Below are positions 16,916 to 25,074 of a DNA stretch of 64,000 nucleotides, one piece after another. The DNA comes from Rhodospirillum sp047263945. GTDB lineage: Bacteria; Pseudomonadota; Alphaproteobacteria; Rhodospirillales; Rhodospirillaceae. The DNA lies in contig NZ_JBLAVB010000014.1 in NCBI RefSeq assembly GCF_047263945.1, positions 32,407-96,406 on the forward strand, in the 5' to 3' direction. Below the pieces are notes generated by a model, which saw only the letters and a list, made by a program, of their open reading frames with translations, had not been told where the DNA came from and made no database searches. Position numbers and translations under genes: made by a program. The stretch's first letter is position 1, and the number at the start of each line of letters is the position of its first letter.

Positions 16916-17717
16916 ATTCCGCTAAAGGCACCTGTCCAGGCTGGGCCCACCCCAGGTGCTGCCCCCCATCCAGCGCGATCATCTGACCGGTCATGGACGG
17001 GGTTTCCAGAATAAATCTCAAGGCCCGGGCGACCTCATCAGGGGTCGTCCCGTGCCCCAAGGGCATGGACGCCGCCTGACGGGCGAATTGCTCCATGGTC
17101 TGCTGGGGTGCGGGCAAGGCTGGGCCAGGACCGATCCCCATAACCCGGATCCGCGGCGCCAGGGCCAAGGCGAGCGTCTGGGTCAACGTCCAGAGCCCCG
17201 CCTTGGTCAGGGTATAGGTCAGAAAATACGGAGTCAGGTTCCACACCCGCTGGTCCAGCAGATTGACGATCAACCCGGTGGACTCCTCAGGCAAACCCTC
17301 GGCGAGAGCCTGGGACAGGACAAAGGGCGCCCGCAGGTTGGTTTCCATATGGGCATCCCAGGTGTCCCGGGTCGCCGTCTCCACCATGTCGAGCTCGAAG
17401 ATCGACGCATTGTTGACCAACACACCGACGGGACCGAGGGCGTCCTCCGCTGCGGGCAGCAGCCCCTGAGCCTCCGCCTCGCTGGACAGGTCAGCGCGCA
17501 GGGTCACCGCCCGGCGCCCCATCTCCCGGATCTCCTGGGCCGTATGCTGGGCGTCCTGGTCCGAATGGTTGTGATGGATGGCAACGTCGAATCCCCGGGC
17601 CGCCAACTCCAGGGCCATGGCCCGCCCCAGACGCTTGGCCGCACCAGTGACCAGGGCCACGGGCGGCAAGGTCTCCGGCCCGGGGGCGGTGGGGATAAGG
17701 GAAGCGCTTTCGCTCAT
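16914..17717 (-). CDS. SDR-family oxidoreductase, pteridine reductase-like (FolM type)
   Basis: 267 residues. A Rossmann fold starts with VALVTGAAKRLGRAMA (TGxxxRxG, the Arg typical of NADPH-dependent pteridine reductases). NNAS follows, and the catalytic YxxxK is TYTLTKAG after LDQRVWNLTPYF. GPGPALPAP replaces the usual SDR PG motif region. FolM/PTR1-type enzymes reduce dihydromonapterin or dihydrobiopterin. Placement directly upstream of folB on the same strand, separated only by a repeat unit, supports a pterin substrate. General 3-oxoacyl reductase activity is less likely given the RLG motif. The C-terminus (GWAQPGQVPLAE) runs into the repeat. Confidence 0.8.
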   Translation of the reverse strand: MSESASLIPTAPGPETLPPVALVTGAAKRLGRAMALELAARGFDVAIHHNHSDQDAQHTAQEIREMGRRAVTLRADLSSEAEAQGLLPAAEDALGPVGVLVNNASIFELDMVETATRDTWDAHMETNLRAPFVLSQALAEGLPEESTGLIVNLLDQRVWNLTPYFLTYTLTKAGLWTLTQTLALALAPRIRVMGIGPGPALPAPQQTMEQFARQAASMPLGHGTTPDEVARALRFILETPSMTGQMIALDGGQHLGWAQPGQVPLAE

Positions 17718-17741
17718 GCCGGAAATCCACCGCGCCGCCCG

Positions 17742-18716
17742 TCAGGACGCCGCGACCGCTCCACTGGAGTGGGCCACGAAGACAATGAACGCCAGATACC
17801 CCGCGACAAAGGTCACGCCAAAAGCGCGCCCCATGCGGATCCCAAACAGGAACAGGGGCATCAGAATCAGGGCAGAGATCACCATGATCCACATGTTAAA
17901 CTCCACGACTCCCGGAGAAATGGGAAGCGGCGTCACCATCGAGGTGATCCCCAGAATGGCCAGAATATTGAAAACATTTGACCCCAGGATATTGCCCACG
18001 GCCAGTTCGGCTTGGCGCTTCATGGCGGCCGCAACGGCGGTGGCCAGTTCCGGCAGGCTGGTGCCGAAGGCCACCATGGTCAAGCCGATCACTTCCTCGG
18101 ACACACCGAAGGCCCGGGCGATGGAAACGGCACCGGAGACCAGCAATTCGGCTCCCACCATGACGCCGATCAGCCCGCCGACGGTGGCCGCGATGATCAC
18201 CCCCCAGGACTTTCCGGCCAAGCCTTCCATCTCCGCCACTTCGTCTGCGACACCGGGCCCCTCGCCCCGTTTTTCCCGCCAATAGGACCAGACAAGATAG
18301 GCAACCAGCAAGACCACCATGGCCGCGCCCTGCCACCGGACCACGGCGCCAGAGAGCGCCAGAGGAATAAACAGCAGGGTCACCCCGCACATGATCGTGC
18401 CGTCGGAAACGTATTGCCCTTTTTTCACGGCGATGGGCGATAGCGTCGCGGCGACACCAAGGATCAGCAGGATATTGGCAATATTGGATCCCACCACGTT
18501 GCCGATGGCGATCCCCTCGGACCCCGACAGGGCCGCCCGCAGGGAAACGAACAGTTCCGGCAGACTGGTACCGAAAGCCACCACCGTTAGCCCCACGACC
18601 AGGGGGGACACCCCCATCCGTTCCGATATGGCAACGGCGCCGCGAACCATGATTTCCGCGCCCAAGGGCAAAAGAATCAAACCAGCAACGAAAAACCCGA
18701 TATCAATGGGGTCCAA
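17742..18716 (-). CDS. Calcium/sodium antiporter (CaCA family, YrbG-like)
   Basis: 324 residues, about ten membrane helices. The two inverted alpha repeats are clear: VVAFGTSLPELFVSLRAA with GNVVGSNIANILLILG in the first half, and MVAFGTSLPELATAVAAA with GNILGSNVFNILAILG in the second. The Glu in GTSLPEL and the Asn in GSN line the ion site of the family. It exchanges Ca2+ for Na+ or H+ at the inner membrane. It follows the CBS/PII/DUF1538 operon on the same strand after a 130-base gap, and the SDR gene starts 25 bases downstream. Confidence 0.9.
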   Translation of the reverse strand: MDPIDIGFFVAGLILLPLGAEIMVRGAVAISERMGVSPLVVGLTVVAFGTSLPELFVSLRAALSGSEGIAIGNVVGSNIANILLILGVAATLSPIAVKKGQYVSDGTIMCGVTLLFIPLALSGAVVRWQGAAMVVLLVAYLVWSYWREKRGEGPGVADEVAEMEGLAGKSWGVIIAATVGGLIGVMVGAELLVSGAVSIARAFGVSEEVIGLTMVAFGTSLPELATAVAAAMKRQAELAVGNILGSNVFNILAILGITSMVTPLPISPGVVEFNMWIMVISALILMPLFLFGIRMGRAFGVTFVAGYLAFIVFVAHSSGAVAAS

Positions 18717-18848
18717 AGTACGGTCTCTCCCGGTCGTGAAGAAAAGGGGTGAAGGAATGTAGACTGCCGGAATGTGGTTTGCCAGACAGCCCTGCGCAAC
18801 TGGAATCTCAATCTCCCGCAGTCGAAACGACGGCTGCCCCTGTCCGCT

Positions 18849-19256
18849 TTACCCCTCGGTCTTCGGCTCCAGATAGGCCAGAACCAGTTCCCGCTGCGTC
18901 ACCAGACCGACCAGCTCCCCCCGGTCCAGCACCAGCGAGCGCGACAGGTCGAAGCGGGTCAGCATCCGGATGGCATAGCGGATGTCCATGTCTGCTTCCA
19001 CGGTCAACACGGGTTTGGACATGATTTCATAGACATTTGTGCGATCCGGGGACTTGTCCAGAACGATCAGCCGCTTGGCCAGATCGGTAACGACCAGCAC
19101 GCCATATTCGTCGGTCTCGTCCCGCCGGTTGATGACCAGAGAACTGACCTGTTTCTCGCGCATGATCGCAACGGCCTGGGCCACGGTCGCCAGACCGTCG
19201 ATCATGATGGGGCGCGCGGTCATGACCGCGCGGACGGGGGTGTAGCCGCGGTTCAT
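18849..19256 (-). CDS. CBS-domain pair protein
   Basis: 135 residues consisting of two CBS domains: VRAVMTARPIMIDGLATVAQAVAIM...SSLVINRRDETDEYGVLVVTDLAK and VYEIMSKPVLTVEADMDIRYAIRML...SLVLDRGELVGLVTQREL. CBS pairs bind adenine nucleotides and act as energy sensors. Its start overlaps the PII-like gene by 4 bases, and that gene overlaps the DUF1538 gene, so the three are translationally coupled. A role as a regulator of the DUF1538 membrane proteins is inferred from context. Confidence 0.88.
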   Translation of the reverse strand: MNRGYTPVRAVMTARPIMIDGLATVAQAVAIMREKQVSSLVINRRDETDEYGVLVVTDLAKRLIVLDKSPDRTNVYEIMSKPVLTVEADMDIRYAIRMLTRFDLSRSLVLDRGELVGLVTQRELVLAYLEPKTEG

Positions 19257-19603
19257 ATCTCGTCCTTGATCTCGGTTGAAATGGTGCCAATCTGGCTTGT
19301 CAGCCCCACGGCATCCTCCACATCAAGCATGAAGGCCACGCCGGAACCGGGTTTTTCCTCGAAGGACCCGACCTTGGCCATGGTCTCCAGAATACCCTTT
19401 GCCAAATGCTGCTCCACCACCGTCAAGACAAGGTCCCGCGCCCCGGACAGGTCCAAGCCCAGGAAAGTCTTGGTCTTCCGCAGTCCCTCCCCCCGGGCGT
19501 TGGTCAGGACGGTGCACCCGGTCGCCCCGTTTTCCCGGGCGGCCTTCACAATCTTGTCCGTCACATCGTCCGAGACCAGGGCGATGATCATCTTGAACTT
19601 CAT
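19253..19603 (-). CDS. PII-like signalling protein linked to DUF1538
   Basis: 116 residues with the PII fold pattern: MKFKMIIALVSDDVTDKIVKAARENGATGCTVL, a T-loop-like region GEGLRKTKTFLGLDL, and DLVLTVVEQHLAKGILETMAKVG. The canonical uridylylated Tyr of GlnB/GlnK is absent, so it belongs with the PII-NG type proteins that bind nucleotides and control transporters. The coupling to two DUF1538 integral membrane proteins and a CBS protein suggests it gates their activity. Nitrogen regulation as for GlnK is not supported. Confidence 0.8.
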   Translation of the reverse strand: MKFKMIIALVSDDVTDKIVKAARENGATGCTVLTNARGEGLRKTKTFLGLDLSGARDLVLTVVEQHLAKGILETMAKVGSFEEKPGSGVAFMLDVEDAVGLTSQIGTISTEIKDEI

Positions 19604-20436
19604 GGCTCATTCTCCTTGGAACCCTTGGCCGTGGACCCCTCGGCCTCCGCCCCGCGAGGGAGGCGCGCGGCGCGGCGCCGCAAATAGTCACCGGCCTGGG
19701 CATAGCCCATGACGGTGATCATGGGAAACAGACTGGCGAGCGCGATCAAACCAAACCCATCGATCAACGGCGACCGCCCGGGAATGCTCGACGCCAACCC
19801 CAAGCCCAGGGCCGTGACCAGGGGCACGGTCACCGTCGAGGTGGTCACTCCACCCGAATCATAGGCCAGGGGGATAATGGCCTTGGGCGCGAAGAAGGTC
19901 TGACCGATGACCACCACATAGCCGGCGACGATAAACCAGGGCAAGGGGATACCGGTCACGATCCGCAGGGTCCCCAACGCCACCCCGATGGAGACCCCCA
20001 GAGCCACCGCTGCCCGCAGCCCCCAAGCGCGGATGGCGCCGCCGGAGACCTCCTCCACCTTGAGGGCCACGGCGATCAGGGCCGGTTCGGCCACGGTGGT
20101 GGCAAAACCCACTGCTGCGGCGAAGACGTAAACCCAGAGGTAATCGCTCCAGACCACCACAATCTCGCCACCGGCTCCGGTCGCCGCGCCGATGAAGGCG
20201 GGGTCGGTCAATTGGGCCGCCATCAACCGCCCAAGGGGAAACAGGGCCAAGTCCAGCCCCACCAGAAACAGGTCCAGCCCCACAACCACATAGACGAAGC
20301 CCAGGACCATCCGTTTCAGATTGGGAATGGTCTGGCGCAGGACGAACACCTGGAACAGCACCAACACCAGAAGGATCGGCGCCACATCGAGCACCGTGCC
20401 CCACAGGGTATCCATGATCCGGACGAAGGTTTCCAT
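19600..20436 (-). CDS. DUF1538 integral membrane protein, second copy
   Basis: 278 residues with seven or so hydrophobic segments. Shared signatures with the next gene include LVLVLFQVFVLRQ, GLDLALFPLGRLMA, GFATTVAEPALIAVA and YDSGGVTTSTVTVPLVTALGLGLA, all hallmarks of DUF1538. The conserved acidic TVAEPA and YDSGGVTTS motifs look like a transport path. The family has no agreed substrate. The C-terminal tail (PRGAEAEGSTAKGSKENE) is polar. The gene is coupled to the PII-like gene downstream by a 4-base overlap. Confidence 0.85.
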   Translation of the reverse strand: METFVRIMDTLWGTVLDVAPILLVLVLFQVFVLRQTIPNLKRMVLGFVYVVVGLDLFLVGLDLALFPLGRLMAAQLTDPAFIGAATGAGGEIVVVWSDYLWVYVFAAAVGFATTVAEPALIAVALKVEEVSGGAIRAWGLRAAVALGVSIGVALGTLRIVTGIPLPWFIVAGYVVVIGQTFFAPKAIIPLAYDSGGVTTSTVTVPLVTALGLGLASSIPGRSPLIDGFGLIALASLFPMITVMGYAQAGDYLRRRAARLPRGAEAEGSTAKGSKENEP

Positions 20437-20453
20437 GCTCCCGCGCCCCTTTC

Positions 20454-21200
20454 CTAAATGGCCATGCCGTAGATCATGACGAAGATCATGGGCGTGAGGC
20501 TGGCGAAGGCGATCAGGCCGAAGCCATCGATCAGCGGATTGCGCCCACCGAGTGAAGAGGCAAGCCCCACCCCAAGCGCCGTGACCAAGGGGACGGTGAT
20601 GGTCGAGGTGGTCACCCCGCCGGAGTCATAGGCCACCCCGACCACCTCTGGCGGAGCAAAGACGGTCAAGGAGACGACGATCAGATAGCCGCCAATGATA
20701 AAAATCTGCACCGGCCAGCCCTTGAGGATGCGGAACACCCCCAGGACAATGGCCAGCCCCACCGAAAGGGCCACGGTGTAGCGCAGCCCCAGCGCATAGG
20801 TCTCCTGGGCCTCTGCGGTATTGGCGATCGCCCGGGCCTCGCTCGCCGCTCTGGCGGCCTCGTCGGCGACGGCGATCAAGGCCGGTTCGGCAATGGTCGT
20901 GCCAAATCCCAGGGCAAAGGAGAAAATCATCAGCCAGACCAGACTGCCCCGGCGGGCAAAGGCCCGGGCCATGGATTCGCCCAGGGGAAACAGCCCCATC
21001 TCCAGACCTTGGATGAAAAAGGCCAAGCCAAGAACCACCAGGACCAAGCCCACCAGGATCGGCCCGAGGTTCGGAATGGGCGCCTGAATCACGACCGACT
21101 GGAAGAAGAGGATGACCACCACAATGGGCGCCAAATCCCGCGCAGCACCCATCAACAGGCCGAGAAAAGAGCGCAGGGCGCGGGGCATGGGACGTCCCAA
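20454..21200 (-). CDS. DUF1538 integral membrane protein, first copy
   Basis: 248 residues, paralogue of the adjacent protein: VVVILFFQSVVIQAPIPNLGP, GLEMGLFPLGESMARAF, GFGTTIAEPALIAVADEAA and YDSGGVTTSTITVPLVTALGVGLASS. It is first in the operon DUF1538-DUF1538-PII-CBS. The two copies probably form a heteromeric carrier or channel in the inner membrane, regulated by the two small soluble proteins. This is inference from the operon; the sequence shows only the family and the topology. Confidence 0.85.
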   Translation of the reverse strand: MGRPMPRALRSFLGLLMGAARDLAPIVVVILFFQSVVIQAPIPNLGPILVGLVLVVLGLAFFIQGLEMGLFPLGESMARAFARRGSLVWLMIFSFALGFGTTIAEPALIAVADEAARAASEARAIANTAEAQETYALGLRYTVALSVGLAIVLGVFRILKGWPVQIFIIGGYLIVVSLTVFAPPEVVGVAYDSGGVTTSTITVPLVTALGVGLASSLGGRNPLIDGFGLIAFASLTPMIFVMIYGMAI

Positions 21201-21244
21201 TCAGGAGTAGTGGCGGGCGAGGTCAGACAATGCCGATCCTCGGG

Positions 21245-21425
21245 AGCCCTGTCAACGGCGCTGGCCTTTTGGCTTCGCCAGCGGGCTGCCGCCCGCACCC
21301 GCTCGGGGGAGACCCCCGATCCCCCCTTTTTCCGAGCAGAAAAACGGGGGTCTGGGGCATCGCCCCAGTTGGGTTTGGGCGAAAGCCCAATCTGTCCGCG
21401 CTTTGCCCAGCGGGAATCCCGTAGT
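21245..21425. repeat. GC-rich intergenic repeat-like region
   Basis: The gap before the STAND gene holds short palindromes such as TGGGGCATCGCCCCA and TGGGCGAAAGCCCA and a run AAAACGGGGGTCTGGGGCAT. Its style is like the other intergenic modules, but its order is different and I found no second full copy in the window. It must also contain the promoter of the downstream gene. Confidence 0.4.
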
Positions 21426-21438
21426 AGTTTAGAACCCG

Positions 21439-24400
21439 ATGCAAGCAGGGGGGGCCATGCGGACGGTACGGGTGTTCATTTCCTCGCCGGGGGATGTGCT
21501 GGCGGAGCGGAAACGGGTCGAGCGGGTGATCGACCGCCTCAACGGCCAGCTCGCGGGCTCGGCCCGGTTGGAGGCCATCCGCTGGGAGACGCATTTCTAC
21601 ACCGCCGACCAATCCTTCCAGCCGCAGATCCCCGAATCGGCGGACTGCGACATTGTCGTCGCCATCCTGCGCCATCGCCTGGGCACGGAGCTCCCGCCCG
21701 ACTTCCCGCACTTGCCCACGGGTGAGCCCTATCCCAGCGGTACGGCCTACGAGATCCTCTCGGCCCTGGAGGCGAGCAAGACCCGGGCGAGCGGCCTGCC
21801 CGATGTCTATGTCTTCCGCCACCAGACCCCGCCCCTGGTCCGCCTGGACGACGAGGCCGCCAGAGCCGAGACCGAGGCCCAATGGGCCAAGGTGAAGGCC
21901 TTCTTCCAGCGCTGGTTCCAGACCGAGGACGGCCATTTCACGGCGGCCTTCCACATCTTCGATGACACCGACCACCTGGAAACCCAGGTGGAGGCCCTGC
22001 TGCGCGCCTGGATCGCCAAACATCTGACCGAGGGGCGGCTGCTGTCCTGGCCCGTGGATCTCAAGGGCTCGCCCTTCCGGGGGCTGGAGGCCTTCGGGGC
22101 CAAGCATGCGCCGGTTTTCTTTGGCCGGGACCGGGACACCACCCGGGCCGTGGAGGCCCTGCGCGACGCCGCCGAGCGGTCCTGCCCTTTCCTGCTGGTG
22201 GTGGGCTCCAGCGGGTGCGGAAAATCCTCCCTGGTCGGCGCCGGTCTGGTGCCCCGGCTGACCACCCCGGGGGTGGTGCCCGGGGTGGACCTCTGGCGGG
22301 TGGCGCGCCTGCGCCCCGGCGAACACCCAGACGGGCCCCTGGCCGAATTGGCCCTGCAACTCTTCAAGGGCCAAAAGGACCTGCCCGCCGAGGAGGACGG
22401 ACGCCCCGAAGCCCTGCCCGAACTGGCCGAGGGGGATTTTTCCACCCCAAAAGCCCTGGCCGGACTGCTCGCCCATGGGGACGACAGCGCCCTCCGCCCG
22501 GTGCTCCAGGCCTTGGACCGGGTGGCGGAAACCGACCGGCGGGAAAACAGCTATGACCGCCCGGTGGAGACCCGCCTGCTTCTGGTGGTCGACCAGATGG
22601 AGGAACTGTTCTCCCCCGCCATCCCCAAGGACACCCGAGAGACCGTGGCGGCCCTGCTGCGCGCCCTGGTGGCCACGGGTCGGGTCTGGGTGGTCGGCAC
22701 CCTGCGGGCGGATTTTTATGAGAGCCTGCAAGGCCTGCCCGATCTGCTGGCCCTGAAAGCGGCGGGGGCGCTGATCGACCTGCGCCCCCCCGGCCCGGCG
22801 GAGCTAGCGGAGATCCTGCGCGAACCCGCGAAGGCGGCGGGTCTGACCTATGAAACCGACGCCGGGGGCCAGGGCCTGGACGAGCGGATCCTCGCCGATT
22901 CGGGGGGCGACCGGGGGCGGGCGGACATGCTGCCCCTGGTGCAGTTCGTGCTCAACCGCCTGTTCGAGACCCGCTGCCAGACAGAGGACGGCCCGGCCCT
23001 GTTGACCCTGGCGGCCTATGAGGCCATGGGCGGCCTGGACGGCGCCATCGACCGGGAGGCGGAACAGGCCTTCGCCCGCCTGTCCGAGACCGCCCAAGCC
23101 ACCCTGCCCACCCTGCTGCGCCTAGTGGTGATCCCCGCGACGGGGGAGCCAGGATTGGGGGAAGACCGGGGCCTGACCGCCCGCCCGGTCCCCTGGGCGG
23201 AGGCGACGGCCACGGCGGCCTCCGAGGCCCTGGTGGCGGCCCTGGTCACGGCGCGGATCCTCCAGTCGTCGGGGGATGGAGAGACGCGGACGGTGCGCCT
23301 GACCCACGAGCGGGTCCTGACCAGTTGGACCAGGGCGCGGGAGCTGGCGGAGGCCAACGCCGAATTCTTCCGGGTCCGTCAGGAGGTGGAGGAGGCCCGC
23401 CAGCGGTGGGAGACCACGGGTTGCCCCTCGGACCGCCTGATCCCGCCGGGCGTCCCCCTGGCCGAGGCGGAAGCCCTGGTCAAGACCTACGGCCAGGAAC
23501 TGGAACTGGGTGAGAACGCGGACCTTTTGGCCTACGTTCGGGCTTCGGGTAACCGGGCACGGCGGCGCCAACGGCTGACGGCCCTGGCTGCGGTCGTCTT
23601 CCTGGGGGTCGCCCTCGGCGCGGGCTATTTCGCCAAGCGGGCCATGGAGGCAGAAGCCCTGGCCCAACAGCGGGCGGAGGAGGCCGAAACGGCACTGACC
23701 AAGGCCACCGGCGCGGCCAATCGACTGGTCTTCGACCTGGCGCAACGGTTCAAGAGCAAGGGCCTGCGCACGGAAACGGTCCTGGCGATCCTCGACCGGG
23801 CCCGCGCCCTCCAGGACGAGCTGGCCGAAAGCGCCCCGGACAACGCGGCCCTGCGCCGCAGCCGGGCGGTGGCCTTGTCGGAACAGGGGAATATGCTCGC
23901 CCTGCGGGGGGAGGTGGAGGACGCGACCAAGGCATACGAAGAGAGCCTGGGCATCTTCCGCGCCCTCGCCGAGACGAACCCCGGAAACACCGACTGGCAA
24001 AGGGACGTCTCGGTGAGTTTGAACAAAATCGGCGACCTGAGGCTGCGCGCGGGGGACGTCCCGGGCGCCACCAAGGCATACGACGAGAGCCTGGGTATCA
24101 TGCGCGCCCTCGCCGAGACAGACCCCGGAAACACCGGATGGCAAAGGGACATCTCCGTCAGCCTGGAGCGGATCGGCGACCTGAGGCTGCGCGCGGGCGA
24201 CGTCCCGGGCGCCACCAAGGCCTACGACGAGAGCCTGGGCATCAGGCGCGCCCTCGCCAAGACGGACCCCGGAAACACCGAATGGCAAAGGGACGTCTCG
24301 GTGAGTTTGAACAAAATCGGCGACCTGAGGCTGCGCGCGGGGGACGTCCCGGGCGCCACCAAAGCATACGACGAGAGCCTGGGCATCTTCCGCGCCCTCG

Positions 24401-25074
24401 CCGAGACGGACCCCGGAAACACCGGATGGCAAAGGGACGTCTCGGTGAGTTTGAACAAAATCGGCGACCTGAGGCGGCGCGCGGGGGACGTCACGGGCGC
24501 CACCAAGGCCTACGACGAGAGCCTGGACATCATGCGCGCCCTCGCCGAGACGGACCCCGGAAACACCGACTGGCAAAGGGACGTCTCCGTCAGCCTGGAG
24601 CGGATCGGCGACCTGAGGCTGCGCGCGGGGGACGTCCCGGGCGCCACCAAGGCATACAACGAGAGCCTGGGCATCATGCGCGCCCTCGCCGAGACGGACC
24701 CCGGAAACACCGACTGGCAAAGGGAGTTGTCTGTCCGCCTGGACCGGATCGGCGACCTGCGGCTGCGCGCGAGGGACCTCCCGGGCGCCACCAAGGCCTA
24801 CGACGAGAGCCTGGGCATCAGGCGCGCCCTCGCCGAGACGGACCCCGGAAACGTGGACTGGCGTCGGGGTCTCATAGTCTCCCTGGTCAAGCTGGCGGAG
24901 GCCGCCGTCGCCGGGGGAGAAGGCGGGCAGGCCCGCGCCCCTTACACCGAAGCCCTGGGGATCGTCCGGGACATGGCCGCCAAGGGCGTCCTCGCCCCCG
25001 GGGATACCTGGATGATCGAAGAACTCGAAAACCGCCTCGCCGCCCTGGATGCCCCCGAAGGAGAGACCCGATGA
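21439..25074 (+). CDS. DUF4062-STAND NTPase-TPR protein (NLR-like)
   Basis: 1211 residues; the real start may be the ATG at 21457 (MRTVRVFISS), just after a G-run. Residues 7-100 are DUF4062 (VFISSPGDVLAERKRVERVI), found at the N-terminus of many signalling NTPases. Residues 205-700 are a nSTAND1-type NTPase: FFGRDRDT, Walker A GSSGCGKSS near 256 and Walker B LLLVVDQMEELF near 379. A single membrane helix lies near 708-728. Then come seven nearly identical 48-residue TPR-like units (KAY..SLGI.RALAETDPGN..WQRD). STAND proteins oligomerise on ligand binding; several are anti-phage sensors. The DUF4062 domain would be the effector or adaptor. The next gene overlaps by 4 bases. A defence role is inferred. 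Confidence 0.85.
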   Translation: MQAGGAMRTVRVFISSPGDVLAERKRVERVIDRLNGQLAGSARLEAIRWETHFYTADQSFQPQIPESADCDIVVAILRHRLGTELPPDFPHLPTGEPYPSGTAYEILSALEASKTRASGLPDVYVFRHQTPPLVRLDDEAARAETEAQWAKVKAFFQRWFQTEDGHFTAAFHIFDDTDHLETQVEALLRAWIAKHLTEGRLLSWPVDLKGSPFRGLEAFGAKHAPVFFGRDRDTTRAVEALRDAAERSCPFLLVVGSSGCGKSSLVGAGLVPRLTTPGVVPGVDLWRVARLRPGEHPDGPLAELALQLFKGQKDLPAEEDGRPEALPELAEGDFSTPKALAGLLAHGDDSALRPVLQALDRVAETDRRENSYDRPVETRLLLVVDQMEELFSPAIPKDTRETVAALLRALVATGRVWVVGTLRADFYESLQGLPDLLALKAAGALIDLRPPGPAELAEILREPAKAAGLTYETDAGGQGLDERILADSGGDRGRADMLPLVQFVLNRLFETRCQTEDGPALLTLAAYEAMGGLDGAIDREAEQAFARLSETAQATLPTLLRLVVIPATGEPGLGEDRGLTARPVPWAEATATAASEALVAALVTARILQSSGDGETRTVRLTHERVLTSWTRARELAEANAEFFRVRQEVEEARQRWETTGCPSDRLIPPGVPLAEAEALVKTYGQELELGENADLLAYVRASGNRARRRQRLTALAAVVFLGVALGAGYFAKRAMEAEALAQQRAEEAETALTKATGAANRLVFDLAQRFKSKGLRTETVLAILDRARALQDELAESAPDNAALRRSRAVALSEQGNMLALRGEVEDATKAYEESLGIFRALAETNPGNTDWQRDVSVSLNKIGDLRLRAGDVPGATKAYDESLGIMRALAETDPGNTGWQRDISVSLERIGDLRLRAGDVPGATKAYDESLGIRRALAKTDPGNTEWQRDVSVSLNKIGDLRLRAGDVPGATKAYDESLGIFRALAETDPGNTGWQRDVSVSLNKIGDLRRRAGDVTGATKAYDESLDIMRALAETDPGNTDWQRDVSVSLERIGDLRLRAGDVPGATKAYNESLGIMRALAETDPGNTDWQRELSVRLDRIGDLRLRARDLPGATKAYDESLGIRRALAETDPGNVDWRRGLIVSLVKLAEAAVAGGEGGQARAPYTEALGIVRDMAAKGVLAPGDTWMIEELENRLAALDAPEGETR
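23920..24927 (+). repeat. Seven tandem 144-bp coding repeats
   Basis: Units start at 23920, 24064, 24208, 24352, 24496, 24640 and 24784, exactly 144 bases apart. Units 2-6 are almost identical in DNA, including synonymous positions, while the first and last diverge. Two sub-forms differ around SLNKIGDL and SLERIGDL and are mixed along the array, as expected from recent unequal exchange or conversion. Confidence 0.9.

Noticed and set aside
21223..22731. 502-codon minus-strand frame antisense to the STAND gene
   Set aside because: It has no domain and lacks a plausible start; the plus strand has Walker A and B motifs.
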